From positions 2,224,501 through 2,288,500 of the forward strand of contig NZ_CP133480.1 of the NCBI RefSeq assembly GCF_031195445.1: a stretch of DNA of 64,000 nt. The letters run 5' to 3'. The notes beneath the pieces are model-generated. The model was not told where the DNA came from and did no database searches. It worked only from the letters and a program-made list of their open reading frames with translations. This document shows positions 16,887-24,655 of this stretch, piece after piece (position 1 is the first letter of the stretch; every line of letters starts with the position of its first letter). The DNA is from Acuticoccus sp. MNP-M23 (GTDB lineage: Bacteria; Pseudomonadota; Alphaproteobacteria; Rhizobiales; Amorphaceae). A program made the position numbers and the translations under genes.

Positions 16887-17828
16887 ATGCTCCGCTCGCT
16901 TCTTGCCATCCTCGTTGCCGCGCCGCTTCTGGCGCCCGCCGCGGCGTCGGCACAGGACAAGCTCACCGTGTTGCTCGACTGGTTCGTCAACCCGGACCAT
17001 GCCCCCCTGTACATCGCGCAGGCGCGCGGACAGTTCGCAAAAGCGGATCTGGACGTGACCTTCGTGGCCCCGGCCGATCCGTCCGCCCCGCCGCGGCTGG
17101 TGGCCGCCGGGCAGGGAGACATCGCCATCACCTACCAGCCGAGCCTCTATCAGCAGGCGGACGAAGGCCTGCCCGTCTCGCGCATCGGCACGCTGGTGGC
17201 CTCGCCGCTCAATTCGCTGGTGGTGCTGGAAGACGGGCCGGTGCAGTCCCTGGCGGACCTCAAGGGGGCCACCATCGGCTATTCGGTCGGCGGGTTCGAA
17301 GATGCGCTGCTCGGCCGGATGCTGGAATCGGTCGACCTGTCGCTGGATGACGTGACGCTGGTCAACGTCAATTTTGCGCTGTCGCCGGCGCTCCTGTCCG
17401 GTCAGGTGGATGCCGTCATCGGCGCGTTCCGCAATTTCGAGCTGACGCAGCTGAAGCTGGAAGGCCGCACGGGCCGCGCCTTCCTGCCGGAAGAAAACGG
17501 CGTGCCGACATATGAAGAACTGATCTTCATCGCCGCCAACGACCGGCTGGACGATGACAGTCTCTCCCGCTTTCTCGACGTCGTGGGGGAGGCTGCGCGC
17601 TGGCAGGCGGTCCACCCGGACGAGGCGGAGGCGATGTTCTTCAAGGCCCAGCCGGACATTGACGATGCGCTCAACCGGCAGGCGTTCAAGGATACGCTGC
17701 CGAAATTTGCAGCCGAGCCCAAGCCCCTCGACCGCGCGAAGTACGAAACCTTCGCAACCTTCATGACAGACGCCGGGCTTGTCACCGACCTGCCGCCGCT
17801 GGACACCTACGCCACGGCGCTGGACTGA
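16887..17828 (+). CDS. Periplasmic THI5/NMT1-like substrate-binding protein (ThiY type)
   Basis: 313 residues; start 16887 follows AAAGG at 6 bp. A signal peptide (MLRSLLAILVAAPLLAPAAASAQ) precedes an NMT1/THI5 domain. The segments LLDWFVNPDHAPLYIA and PADPSAPPRLVAAGQGDIA are the strongest pointers to the ThiY group that binds formylamino-pyrimidine or HMP thiamin precursors. It acts with the permease just upstream. No TPP riboswitch could be recognised before either gene, so substrate assignment rests on family resemblance only. Confidence 0.85.
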   Translation: MLRSLLAILVAAPLLAPAAASAQDKLTVLLDWFVNPDHAPLYIAQARGQFAKADLDVTFVAPADPSAPPRLVAAGQGDIAITYQPSLYQQADEGLPVSRIGTLVASPLNSLVVLEDGPVQSLADLKGATIGYSVGGFEDALLGRMLESVDLSLDDVTLVNVNFALSPALLSGQVDAVIGAFRNFELTQLKLEGRTGRAFLPEENGVPTYEELIFIAANDRLDDDSLSRFLDVVGEAARWQAVHPDEAEAMFFKAQPDIDDALNRQAFKDTLPKFAAEPKPLDRAKYETFATFMTDAGLVTDLPPLDTYATALD

Positions 17829-17961
17829 TCGAGGCTGGCGGCCGGCATGGCAAAATTGCGTGCCGGTGCACCTAATGCCCCTTGAATGAAGCTGCGCGCG
17901 AAGCAATGTGAATGGAAAGGCACGGCCGGACAGAGGCCGCCATTCTGACAGGAGGACCACC

Positions 17962-18594
17962 ATGACGCTGCACATCGGCGATACCGCACCGGACTTCGAA
18001 GCCGTCACCACCGAAGGCACGATCCGTTTCCACGACTATATCGACGGCAAGTGGGCGGTCCTGTTCTCGCACCCGAAGAACTTCACCCCCGTTTGCACCA
18101 CCGAGCTCGGCTACACCGCCAAGCTGAAGGACAAGTTCGATGCGCGCGGCGTGGTCGTCATGGGCCTTTCGGTCGATGACATCGGCGACCATGACCAGTG
18201 GGCCAAGGACATTGAAGAGACCCAGGGCACAGCGCTCAACTTCCCGCTCATTGCCGACAAGGACCGCAAGGTTGCGACCCTTTACGACATGATTCACCCC
18301 AACGCGTCCGACACGATGACGGTGCGCACGGTGTTCGTGATCGGCCCGGACAAGAAGGTGAAGATGAGCCTCAACTACCCGGCCTCCACCGGGCGCAATT
18401 TCGACGAGATCCTGCGCGTGATCGATTCGTTGCAGCTCACCTCCGAGCACAAGGTCGCAACGCCGGTGAACTGGCAAGATGGCGACGACGTGATCATTGT
18501 CCCCGCCGTCAGCGACGAAGACGCCCGCAAGACCTATCCGGACGGCTGGAAGGCCCCGCGCCCCTACCTGCGCATCGTTCCGCAGCCGAAATGA
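17962..18594 (+). CDS. 1-Cys peroxiredoxin (Prx6 class)
   Basis: Thiol peroxidase reducing H2O2 and organic hydroperoxides. 210 residues with a single cysteine in the whole protein, C45 in FTPVCTTELG, the peroxidatic Cys. T42 and the Arg in TVRTVFVIGP complete the active site. The C-terminal extension (YPDGWKAPRPYLRI) is typical of the Prx6 class. Start at 17962 is supported by a full AGGAGG 6 bp upstream, implying strong translation. A hairpin terminator follows, so it is probably monocistronic. Confidence 0.95.
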   Translation: MTLHIGDTAPDFEAVTTEGTIRFHDYIDGKWAVLFSHPKNFTPVCTTELGYTAKLKDKFDARGVVVMGLSVDDIGDHDQWAKDIEETQGTALNFPLIADKDRKVATLYDMIHPNASDTMTVRTVFVIGPDKKVKMSLNYPASTGRNFDEILRVIDSLQLTSEHKVATPVNWQDGDDVIIVPAVSDEDARKTYPDGWKAPRPYLRIVPQPK

Positions 18595-18600
18595 CCCGCA

Positions 18601-18643
18601 GGGGCCGCGCGGATTTGCGTTAGATCCGGCGCGGCCCCTGTTT
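18601..18643 (+). terminator. Hairpin terminator after peroxiredoxin
   Basis: GGGGCCGCGC (18601-18610) pairs with GCGCGGCCCC (18629-18638), with an 18-base loop, followed by TGTTT. The T tract is short, so termination strength is uncertain. Confidence 0.65.
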
Positions 18644-18794
18644 CCGGCGAAGGCCGCCGTCTGCGCATCGTCCGGTTCCGTTTCTGGCGCATTTACGAAA
18701 TTGTGTTATCACCCCGCCATTCACATCGGTCAGTCGGTTCAACCGCACACTGGTGGGATGCAATTTATTGTCTGCAAGCGGGGGCTCCCAAGGA

Positions 18795-19223
18795 ATGAAG
18801 ACAAAAATTATTAATGCGATTGCCGCGATATGCGTCATGTCGTTCGCGATGGCGTCGGCTGCACAGGCGCAGACCATGGGTTATGCTGACGCTGTCAGGA
18901 CTCTGGCCGCAGCCTGCACCTCCGATATCGACAAATATTGCAACGATGCAACGCTCGCCAACAATGGCATCACCAACTGCCTCACACAGCAGTCCGCCAA
19001 GGTCAGCCCGTCCTGCACCAATACCGTCGCAACCGTGGTCGCGGCCGTCAGCGCGCGCCGTGAGGCGCAGCTTGCAGCGCCCCGCCTTTGCGACAGCGAC
19101 GCGCGCCAGCTCTGCGGCAACATCAAAGGCGGCAACCGGTTCGTTCTCCAGTGCCTTCTGAAGGCCGAACGCCGTGTCAGCAAATCCTGCAACAGCGCGA
19201 TTACCGCAGCCGGCTGGCGTTGA
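18795..19223 (+). CDS. Secreted cysteine-rich repeat protein
   Basis: 142 residues; start 18795 follows AAGGA. A signal peptide (INAIAAICVMSFAMASAAQA) is followed by two units of four cysteines each. The spacing (CTSDIDKYC ... NCLTQ ... SCTN, then LCDSDARQLC ... QCLL ... SCNS) matches the cysteine-rich repeat first known from the Golgi/FGF-receptor protein GLG1. Bacterial copies are periplasmic and uncharacterised. It lies 14 bp before an OmpA-domain gene, so the two probably form an envelope-related pair. Confidence 0.85.
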   Translation: MKTKIINAIAAICVMSFAMASAAQAQTMGYADAVRTLAAACTSDIDKYCNDATLANNGITNCLTQQSAKVSPSCTNTVATVVAAVSARREAQLAAPRLCDSDARQLCGNIKGGNRFVLQCLLKAERRVSKSCNSAITAAGWR

Positions 19224-19237
19224 GAGAGATGATGAGC

Positions 19238-19813
19238 ATGAAAAAGATTCTTGGCGCGCCCCTTCTTGCGGCCGCACTTGTCGTCACCGGGTTTTCCGCA
19301 GCCGACGCGCAGAACCAGCTCGACCGCAACCAGATCGTCTCCAGCCTTGCCGGGACCGCGCGCACCGTGGGCCGTTTCGACCCCATCGCGCTGGAGAAGG
19401 CGGCGGCCCGCGCCGCGGCCAGCGGCGGCGAGGATGCCACCAGCCAGCTGACCAATACGCTCGCCAGCCTTCCGCAGCTCAGCGTGCAGATCAACTTCGA
19501 CCTGAACTCGGGCGTGATCGAGCCGGACAGCTACTACGCCGTCGGCCTGATTGCCGATGCCATGCACACGCCGTCCCTCAGCGGGCAGCGTTTCGCCGTC
19601 ATCGGTCATACCGATGCGTCCGGTCCGCGTGAATTCAACTTCAAGCTCAGCCAGAAGCGTGCGCGCGCCGTGGCCGAAGCGCTGATCACCACGTTCAACG
19701 TGCCGGTGGAAGAGCTGATTGCCATCGGTCTGGGCGAAGAGCAGCTGCAGGACCCGGCCAACCCGCGCAGCGCAGTGAACCGCCGGGTGCAGATCATCAA
19801 TATCGGCCAGTAA
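19238..19813 (+). CDS. OmpA-family periplasmic peptidoglycan-binding protein
   Basis: About 191 residues. Three ATGs are available (19229, 19232, 19238); the last has the best spacing from GAGAGAG. Signal peptide (MKKILGAPLLAAALVV), a short linker, then a C-terminal OmpA domain: VQINFDLNSGVIEPDS, VIGHTDASGPREFN and LSQKRARAVAEAL. The Asp and Arg of these motifs bind diaminopimelate in peptidoglycan. There is no beta-barrel domain, so it is a soluble periplasmic or lipoprotein-like form (no lipobox seen). It may act with the cysteine-rich protein upstream. Confidence 0.88.
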   Translation: MKKILGAPLLAAALVVTGFSAADAQNQLDRNQIVSSLAGTARTVGRFDPIALEKAAARAAASGGEDATSQLTNTLASLPQLSVQINFDLNSGVIEPDSYYAVGLIADAMHTPSLSGQRFAVIGHTDASGPREFNFKLSQKRARAVAEALITTFNVPVEELIAIGLGEEQLQDPANPRSAVNRRVQIINIGQ

Positions 19814-19824
19814 GGCCGCGCGAC

Positions 19825-19850
19825 GAGATGGCCCGGCGCCGGGCCATCTC
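19825..19850. terminator. 26-bp perfect palindrome between convergent genes
   Basis: GAGATGGCCC (19825 on) and GGGCCATCTC (to 19850) frame a central GGCGCC, giving a perfect palindrome between the convergent OmpA-family and SDR genes. It lacks a T tract on either side, so it is a candidate bidirectional terminator or 3'-end stabiliser. Confidence 0.6.
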
Positions 19851-19868
19851 ACATCCTCGGTGCGGGGG

Positions 19869-20639
19869 CTATTTCCCGCTCTGCAGCCGTTTGACGACCG
19901 GCAGGAGCAGCCGGTGCGGGATCAGCCGCGAGAAGAACGCCGTCGTCTTGTTCTGCACGCCCGGAATGATCACCCGCTTGCCGCGCTTGAAAGCGGCCCA
20001 GCCGGTGCGCGCCACCTGATCGGCCGGCATGGCCTTGGTCAATTTGCGCAAGGCCACATTGTCCATCCCTGCCGTTTCGAAGAACTCGGTCTCCGTCGGC
20101 CCCGGACACAGCGCGGTGACGGTGACGCCCTTGCCGGCGCACTCCTCCGTCAACGCTTCTGAAAATGACAGCACGAACGCTTTAGAGGCGTAATAGATCG
20201 ATGCGTTCGGCCCCGGCTGGAAGGCTGCCGTCGACGCCACGTTGAGGATGCCACCGCGCCCGCGTGCCAGCATCCCCGGCAGGACATGCCGGGTCAGTGA
20301 AACCAGCGCGCGAATGTTGAGGTCGATCACGGTGAGCGAACGGTCGACGTCGCCCTCGGCGAACGGGCCGGATTGGCCAAGGCCTGCATTGTTCACCAGA
20401 ACCGCCGGTTCGCCGATCTCCGCAAGACGTGCCTTGAGCCGGTCCATGTCGGCAGGATCGGTGAGGTCGGCGCCGATGATCTCGCACGGCGCGGCAAGCC
20501 TGGCCGCCAGCGCCTCGAGGCGGTCGACCCGCCGTGCGACAAGCACCAGGCGGTAGCCGTCCGCGGCAATTTCGTGGGCGAGGGCTTCGCCAATACCCGA
20601 CGAAGCGCCGGTGAGGATCGCGATGGGTTCTTCTGACAT
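19869..20639 (-). CDS. SDR-family NAD(P)-dependent oxidoreductase
   Basis: 256-residue classical short-chain dehydrogenase with TGASSGIGEA cofactor-binding motif, ADLTDP, LVNNAGLG, the catalytic Ser in VASTAAF and Tyr/Lys in YYASKAF. The sequence after the active site (PGPTETEFF) resembles the DltE/YqjQ-like group often annotated only as SDR. The C-terminal basic hydrophobic tail (IPHRLLLPVVKRLQ) could touch the membrane. Substrate unknown. Only 45 bp separates it from the PuuB-like gene upstream on the same strand, but a functional link is not evident. Confidence 0.85.
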   Translation of the reverse strand: MSEEPIAILTGASSGIGEALAHEIAADGYRLVLVARRVDRLEALAARLAAPCEIIGADLTDPADMDRLKARLAEIGEPAVLVNNAGLGQSGPFAEGDVDRSLTVIDLNIRALVSLTRHVLPGMLARGRGGILNVASTAAFQPGPNASIYYASKAFVLSFSEALTEECAGKGVTVTALCPGPTETEFFETAGMDNVALRKLTKAMPADQVARTGWAAFKRGKRVIIPGVQNKTTAFFSRLIPHRLLLPVVKRLQSGK

Positions 20640-20684
20640 GACGCTGAAGGTAGCGGCTGTGCGCCCGGCGGCAAGCGGGTGCGG

Positions 20685-21947
20685 TCAGCCGAGCCGGTCG
20701 CGGATGGAGAACCAGGCCATGGCAAGCTGGGCCAGCGGCGTCTGGAACAGGCGGCCGCCGGGGAAGGGGGGCGCTGCGATGCGGGAGAACACGTCGAGCC
20801 GGCTGGCTTCCCCGGCCACCGCATCGGCAATCACCTTGCCGGCGAAGGTGGCAAGGCCAAGGCCTTGGCCGGAGAAGCCGGCGCCGGCATAAAGGCCGGG
20901 CGACAGGCGGCGGATGATGGGCATCCGGTCCCGCGTGATCCCGAGCGTCCCCTGCCAGGCGGCCACAATCGGCATGTCCTTCAACTGCGGATAGACCTCG
21001 GCAAGGTAGGGCCGGACGAAGGCGGCAATATCCGACGGGCCGCGCCCGAAGCTCTCGCCGCCGCCGAAGACCATGCGGCCCTCGCTGTCCTGCCGGAAAT
21101 AGCGGATCACGGCGCGGCTGTCGGCCACGGCCTCTCCGGCGGGAATGACGGGCTCGGTCAGCCGCTCTGTGGCGATGATGTAGTTCCTGAGCGGCATCAC
21201 CCGTGCGTCCAGGTAGGGGGAGAGCCCGCGCATGTAGCCGTTGCCGGCAAGAATGACCGTCTGCGCCAGGATCTCGTGCGTGCGGCCGGCCCGGGTCACG
21301 CGCACGGACCAGCCGTGCGGCGTCTGGCGGACGGACATTGCGCGGGTCCCGCCGTGAAGGTGGGCACCCTCCACATGGGCCGCGTCGGCAAGGGCGCGCA
21401 CGAGGGCAAGCGGGTTCATGTGGCCGCCGTGCGGATCGCGCACGCCGCCCACGTAGCGGCGCGTTCCGATGGCGCTGGCAAGGGCCGTGTGGTCCAGCAC
21501 TTCGTGCCCGGTGCGGTAGCGCGCGTTCATGTCGTCGGCGAGGGCGGTGGCTTCCGCAAAGGCGGCGTCCGTGTGGCAGGCCTCGATGAGGCCCGGCCTC
21601 CAGGCGCAGTCGGCTTTCAGTTCGGTTCGGAGCGCATGAACCAGCGCAAGGGCCTCCTCGCCAAGCCGCCACAGGGCATCGGCCAGCCTGGCACCGCCAT
21701 GCGCCTCGAGCCACCGCTGGTCGCGCCGCTGGCCGGGGTGAAGCTGCCCGCCATTGCGGCCCGATGCACCGTCGCCGATGCCGCCGGCCTCCACCAGCGT
21801 GGTGCGCAGGCCATGGCGCGTGAGGTGCAGCGCGGCGGACAGCCCCGTCAGGCCGCCGCCGACAATGATGGCGTCGGTGCGGTCCGGCAGGGCGGCTTCG
21901 GACGGGAGAGGCGGCGCGACGTCGAGCGCATAGGCGGTGTCGGACAT
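20685..21947 (-). CDS. FAD-dependent amine oxidase, gamma-glutamylputrescine oxidase (PuuB) type
   Basis: 420 residues of the DAO family. An N-terminal FAD-binding motif (AIIVGGGLTGLSAALHL) is followed by GASGRNGGQLHPGQ, the flavin contact region typical of PuuB/OrdL, and a C-terminal GFSGQGLGLATFAGKV. PuuB oxidises gamma-glutamylputrescine to its aldehyde. The gene lies 4 bp after a glutamine-synthetase-family gene, the same order of activities as puuA-puuB. Other gamma-glutamylated amines are possible. No aldehyde dehydrogenase or gamma-glutamyl hydrolase gene is adjacent, so the pathway is incomplete locally. Confidence 0.82.
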   Translation of the reverse strand: MSDTAYALDVAPPLPSEAALPDRTDAIIVGGGLTGLSAALHLTRHGLRTTLVEAGGIGDGASGRNGGQLHPGQRRDQRWLEAHGGARLADALWRLGEEALALVHALRTELKADCAWRPGLIEACHTDAAFAEATALADDMNARYRTGHEVLDHTALASAIGTRRYVGGVRDPHGGHMNPLALVRALADAAHVEGAHLHGGTRAMSVRQTPHGWSVRVTRAGRTHEILAQTVILAGNGYMRGLSPYLDARVMPLRNYIIATERLTEPVIPAGEAVADSRAVIRYFRQDSEGRMVFGGGESFGRGPSDIAAFVRPYLAEVYPQLKDMPIVAAWQGTLGITRDRMPIIRRLSPGLYAGAGFSGQGLGLATFAGKVIADAVAGEASRLDVFSRIAAPPFPGGRLFQTPLAQLAMAWFSIRDRLG

Positions 21948-21951
21948 GGGA

Positions 21952-23364
21952 TCAGACGTTGAGGAGAAGGTATTCCCGCTCCCAGGGGCTGATCACGCGC
22001 ATGAAGGTCTCGAACTCCGCCTGCTTGATGGCCCGGTAGGTATAGATGAACGACTTGCCGAAAATATCGCCCAGCGGCTCGTTCTGCTCGAACAGGGCGA
22101 CCGCTTCGAGAAGGCTGCGGGGGAGGCCGTAGGGGAGTTCACGCGCCGACCCTTCGATCGGATCGTCGGGATGGATGCCTTCCTCCAGGCCCAGAAGGCC
22201 GCAGGCCAGCGATGCTGCCATCGCCAGATAGGGGTTGGCGTCGGACGACGGGATGCGGTTTTCGAGCCGCCGCGCTTCCGGCGGCGAGTGGGGGACGCGC
22301 AGGCCCACCGTGCGGTTGTCGTAGCCCCAGTGCACGTTGATGGGAGAGGCGGTGTAGCGTTCAAGCCGGCGGTACGAATTCACGTAAGGGGCAAGAATGC
22401 ACATCACGCTGGGCAGATAGCGCTGATGGCCGGCAATGAAGGAGAAGAACTCCTTGGTGGGGTTGCCTTCCGCATCGGAAAAGATCGGCCGCCCCGTCTC
22501 CACGTCCAGAAGGGAGGAGTGGATGTGCATGGCCGAGCCGGGCTCGTTGCTCATCGGCTTCGCCATGAAGGTTGCGTACATGTTGTGGCGCAGTGCCGCT
22601 TCGCGGATGGTCCGCTTGAACATGAACACCTGGTCGGCAAGGTCCACAGCGTCGCCGTGGAGAAGGTTGATCTCCATCTGCGCGGCGCCCTCTTCGTGGA
22701 TGAGGGTGTCGATCTCCAGCCCTTGCGCCTCGGCATATTCGTAGATGTCGTCGAACAGGTCGTCGAACTCGTTGACGGCGGCGATGGAAAAGCTCTGCCG
22801 GCCGATCTCGGGCCGGCCCGAACGGCCGATGGGCGGTTCCAGCGGATAGTCCGGGTCGTGGTTCGGCTTGACGAGATAGAACTCGATCTCGGGGGCGACC
22901 ACCGGGCGCATCCCCTTGCGCTCATAAAGATCGATCACCCGCTTTAGAACCTGGCGCGGCGCGTGGTCGACGGGCCGGCCATCCTTGTAGCGCGCGTCGT
23001 GGATCAGCTGCGCTGCGGGGTCGGAGGCCCAGGGGACCACGGCGAGGGTCGCATAGTCCGGCGTGAAGGTGAGGTCACCGTCGGTGGGATCGTAGGTGAA
23101 ATTATCGTCTTCTTCCGGGTACTCGCCCGAGATGGTCTGCGCGAAGATCGACGTTGGCATCGTGATCGACGGCGAGCGGGTGAATTTTTCGGTGGGCATC
23201 AGCTTGCCGCGCGCGACGCCGGCCTGATCGGGAACGATGCACTCGACATCCTGGATGCCGCGGCTCTTCAGCCACACGATCGCTTCTTCATGGTTGGCAA
23301 CGCCCCGGCGGCGCGAGCCGTCATTGGGCGCGGTCACGGGAATTGGCTTGGCCTTGTGGTCCAC
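21952..23364 (-). CDS. Glutamine synthetase family, probable gamma-glutamyl-amine ligase (PuuA type)
   Basis: 470 residues, with the GS beta-grasp and catalytic domains: APEIEFYLV, EEGAAQMEINLLHGDA (metal Glu residues), HIHSSLLD, and NRTVGLRVPHSPPEARRLE. The start is GTG at 23364, because a TGA lies two codons upstream in frame. PuuA-type and true GlnA proteins differ subtly; coupling to a PuuB-like oxidase favours ligation of glutamate to putrescine or another amine. It shares the 201-bp upstream region with the divergent stress-type gene at 23566. Confidence 0.82.
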   Translation of the reverse strand: MDHKAKPIPVTAPNDGSRRRGVANHEEAIVWLKSRGIQDVECIVPDQAGVARGKLMPTEKFTRSPSITMPTSIFAQTISGEYPEEDDNFTYDPTDGDLTFTPDYATLAVVPWASDPAAQLIHDARYKDGRPVDHAPRQVLKRVIDLYERKGMRPVVAPEIEFYLVKPNHDPDYPLEPPIGRSGRPEIGRQSFSIAAVNEFDDLFDDIYEYAEAQGLEIDTLIHEEGAAQMEINLLHGDAVDLADQVFMFKRTIREAALRHNMYATFMAKPMSNEPGSAMHIHSSLLDVETGRPIFSDAEGNPTKEFFSFIAGHQRYLPSVMCILAPYVNSYRRLERYTASPINVHWGYDNRTVGLRVPHSPPEARRLENRIPSSDANPYLAMAASLACGLLGLEEGIHPDDPIEGSARELPYGLPRSLLEAVALFEQNEPLGDIFGKSFIYTYRAIKQAEFETFMRVISPWEREYLLLNV

Positions 23365-23485
23365 GCATCACTCTTTTTCGGCAAAAACGACCGTTCGCAG
23401 CCGCGGCCCCAGAATGCTCTCTGTGGGGTGGGTGTCAACCGAAGCCGGCCGCTGGTTTCCATGCGTAAAAATACGTCTAAGCGAA

Positions 23486-23511
23486 GGAACATTTCGCCGT
23501 GGCGGTCCGTT
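23486..23511 (+). promoter_or_regulatory. EcfG-type general stress sigma promoter
   Basis: GGAAC at 23486-23490 and CGTT at 23508-23511 are separated by exactly 17 bp, matching the alphaproteobacterial EcfG consensus GGAAC-N16/17-CGTT. It lies 55 bp upstream of the ATG at 23566, in the right orientation. Confidence 0.8.
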
Positions 23512-23523
23512 CCGTCGGTGTGA

Positions 23524-23539
23524 AGGGGCAACCGCCCCT
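23524..23539 (+). promoter_or_regulatory. 5' UTR hairpin
   Basis: AGGGGC-AACC-GCCCCT forms a perfect 6-bp stem about 10 bases after the predicted EcfG transcription start and 26 bases before the start codon. It may stabilise the mRNA; GAGGA further down remains exposed. Confidence 0.45.
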
Positions 23540-23565
23540 GATAGTATGAGGATAAAGACATTTCT

Positions 23566-24561
23566 ATGTCGAAAAAGACCAGCCTGCTGCTCGCTACCGT
23601 ATCCGCCATCGTCATCGCCGGTAGCCCGGTCCTTGCGCAGAATGATGCGAACGTGACGATTGTGAAGCCGCAGACCGATACGCCGGTCGAGAATGCGGCA
23701 GAAGCCACGGGCAATGCTGTCGAGAACGCAGCCGAAGCCACGGGCAACGCTGCGCAAAACGCGGTGGACGCCACGGCCAATGCAGCCGGGAACGCCGCAG
23801 ACGCAACGGCCGATGCTGCTGACGATGCAGCCGACGCCACGCAGAACGCTGCTGAAAATGCAGTGGATGCAACGCAGAACGCGGCCGGCAACGCCGCGGA
23901 TGCCACTGAAAATGCAGTGGACGCAACGGCGAACGCTGCAGACAACGCAGCGGACGCGACGGCGAACGCCGCTGGCAACGCAGTCGACGCGACGGCGAAC
24001 GCTGCCGATGACGCAGCCGATGCCACCGAGAACGCTGCTGAAAACGCTGCGGACGCCACCGAAAGCACCGCCGAAAAGGCGATGGACGCTGTGGGCGACG
24101 CTGCAAACGCCACGGTCGACGCTGCCAAAAGCGCTGCGGCCACCGTGTCGAACGCTGCCAAGGACCTCGTTGACGGTAACGACGATGCGGACGTGACGGT
24201 CACCACCGTTGATGCAGCGCCGGCCAAAGGCACCCCCATCGACGGTCAGATCTTCGAGCAGAGCGCCAACACGTTCCTCGCGTCCACTTTGATGGATGCC
24301 ACGGTCGTGAACCCGGCCGGTGACGAGATCGGCGATGTGAACGACATGGTCGTGAACTCAGACGGCACCGTCAGCGGCGTTCTGATCGGCGTCGGCGGTT
24401 TCCTCGGCATCGGTGAAAAGAATGTGGCCATTGCGCTCGACCAGCTGAAGATCAGCGAAATCGACGACGAGCTGACCTTCATGCTGAATGCGACCGAAGC
24501 GGAGCTGAAGGCAGCGCCCGAGTTCGTGAGCGAAGCTGACATGCGCGCCGCTGCCAACTAA
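23566..24561 (+). CDS. Exported 11-residue-repeat (LEA-like) protein with C-terminal PRC-barrel
   Basis: 331 residues. Signal peptide (about 1-25, SLLLATVSAIVIAGSPVLA), then about 14 units of an 11-residue repeat of the form NAxDATxNAAx (residues 43-198). This predicts a long amphipathic helix like group-3 LEA desiccation proteins. A PRC-barrel domain follows (about 240-318: LMDATVVNPAGDEIGDVNDM, GVLIGVGGFLGIGEKNVAI). The repeats are almost free of basic and aromatic residues and strongly acidic. The EcfG promoter upstream fits a general-stress role, perhaps envelope protection in drying or osmotic stress; that role is inferred. The gene ends in a strong terminator. Confidence 0.8.
   Translation: MSKKTSLLLATVSAIVIAGSPVLAQNDANVTIVKPQTDTPVENAAEATGNAVENAAEATGNAAQNAVDATANAAGNAADATADAADDAADATQNAAENAVDATQNAAGNAADATENAVDATANAADNAADATANAAGNAVDATANAADDAADATENAAENAADATESTAEKAMDAVGDAANATVDAAKSAAATVSNAAKDLVDGNDDADVTVTTVDAAPAKGTPIDGQIFEQSANTFLASTLMDATVVNPAGDEIGDVNDMVVNSDGTVSGVLIGVGGFLGIGEKNVAIALDQLKISEIDDELTFMLNATEAELKAAPEFVSEADMRAAAN
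23692..24159. repeat. 33-bp periodic repeat region encoding 11-residue units
   Basis: About 14 degenerate 33-bp units encode NAxDATxNAAx. One unit near 23893-23913 is only seven residues (NAADATE), breaking the 11-residue register once. Synonymous differences between units suggest the array is not very recent. Confidence 0.85.
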
Positions 24562-24599
24562 GGCACGGCTGGCGCGGCCGCTTCGGCGGCGACCAGAAA

Positions 24600-24635
24600 G
24601 AAAAGGCCCGTCGCAGCAATGCGGCGGGCCTTTTT
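24600..24635. terminator. Bidirectional intrinsic terminator
   Basis: GGCCCGTCGC (24605-24614) pairs with GCGGCGGGCC (24621-24630), flanked by AAAAA and TTTTT, between the convergent LEA-like and mscS genes. Confidence 0.9.
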
Positions 24636-24655
24636 CGTTGTCGTGGAGCTGCCGC

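Noticed and set aside
20182-21714. Minus-strand frame of 510 codons
   Set aside because: A different-frame shadow of the PuuB-like gene and the SDR.
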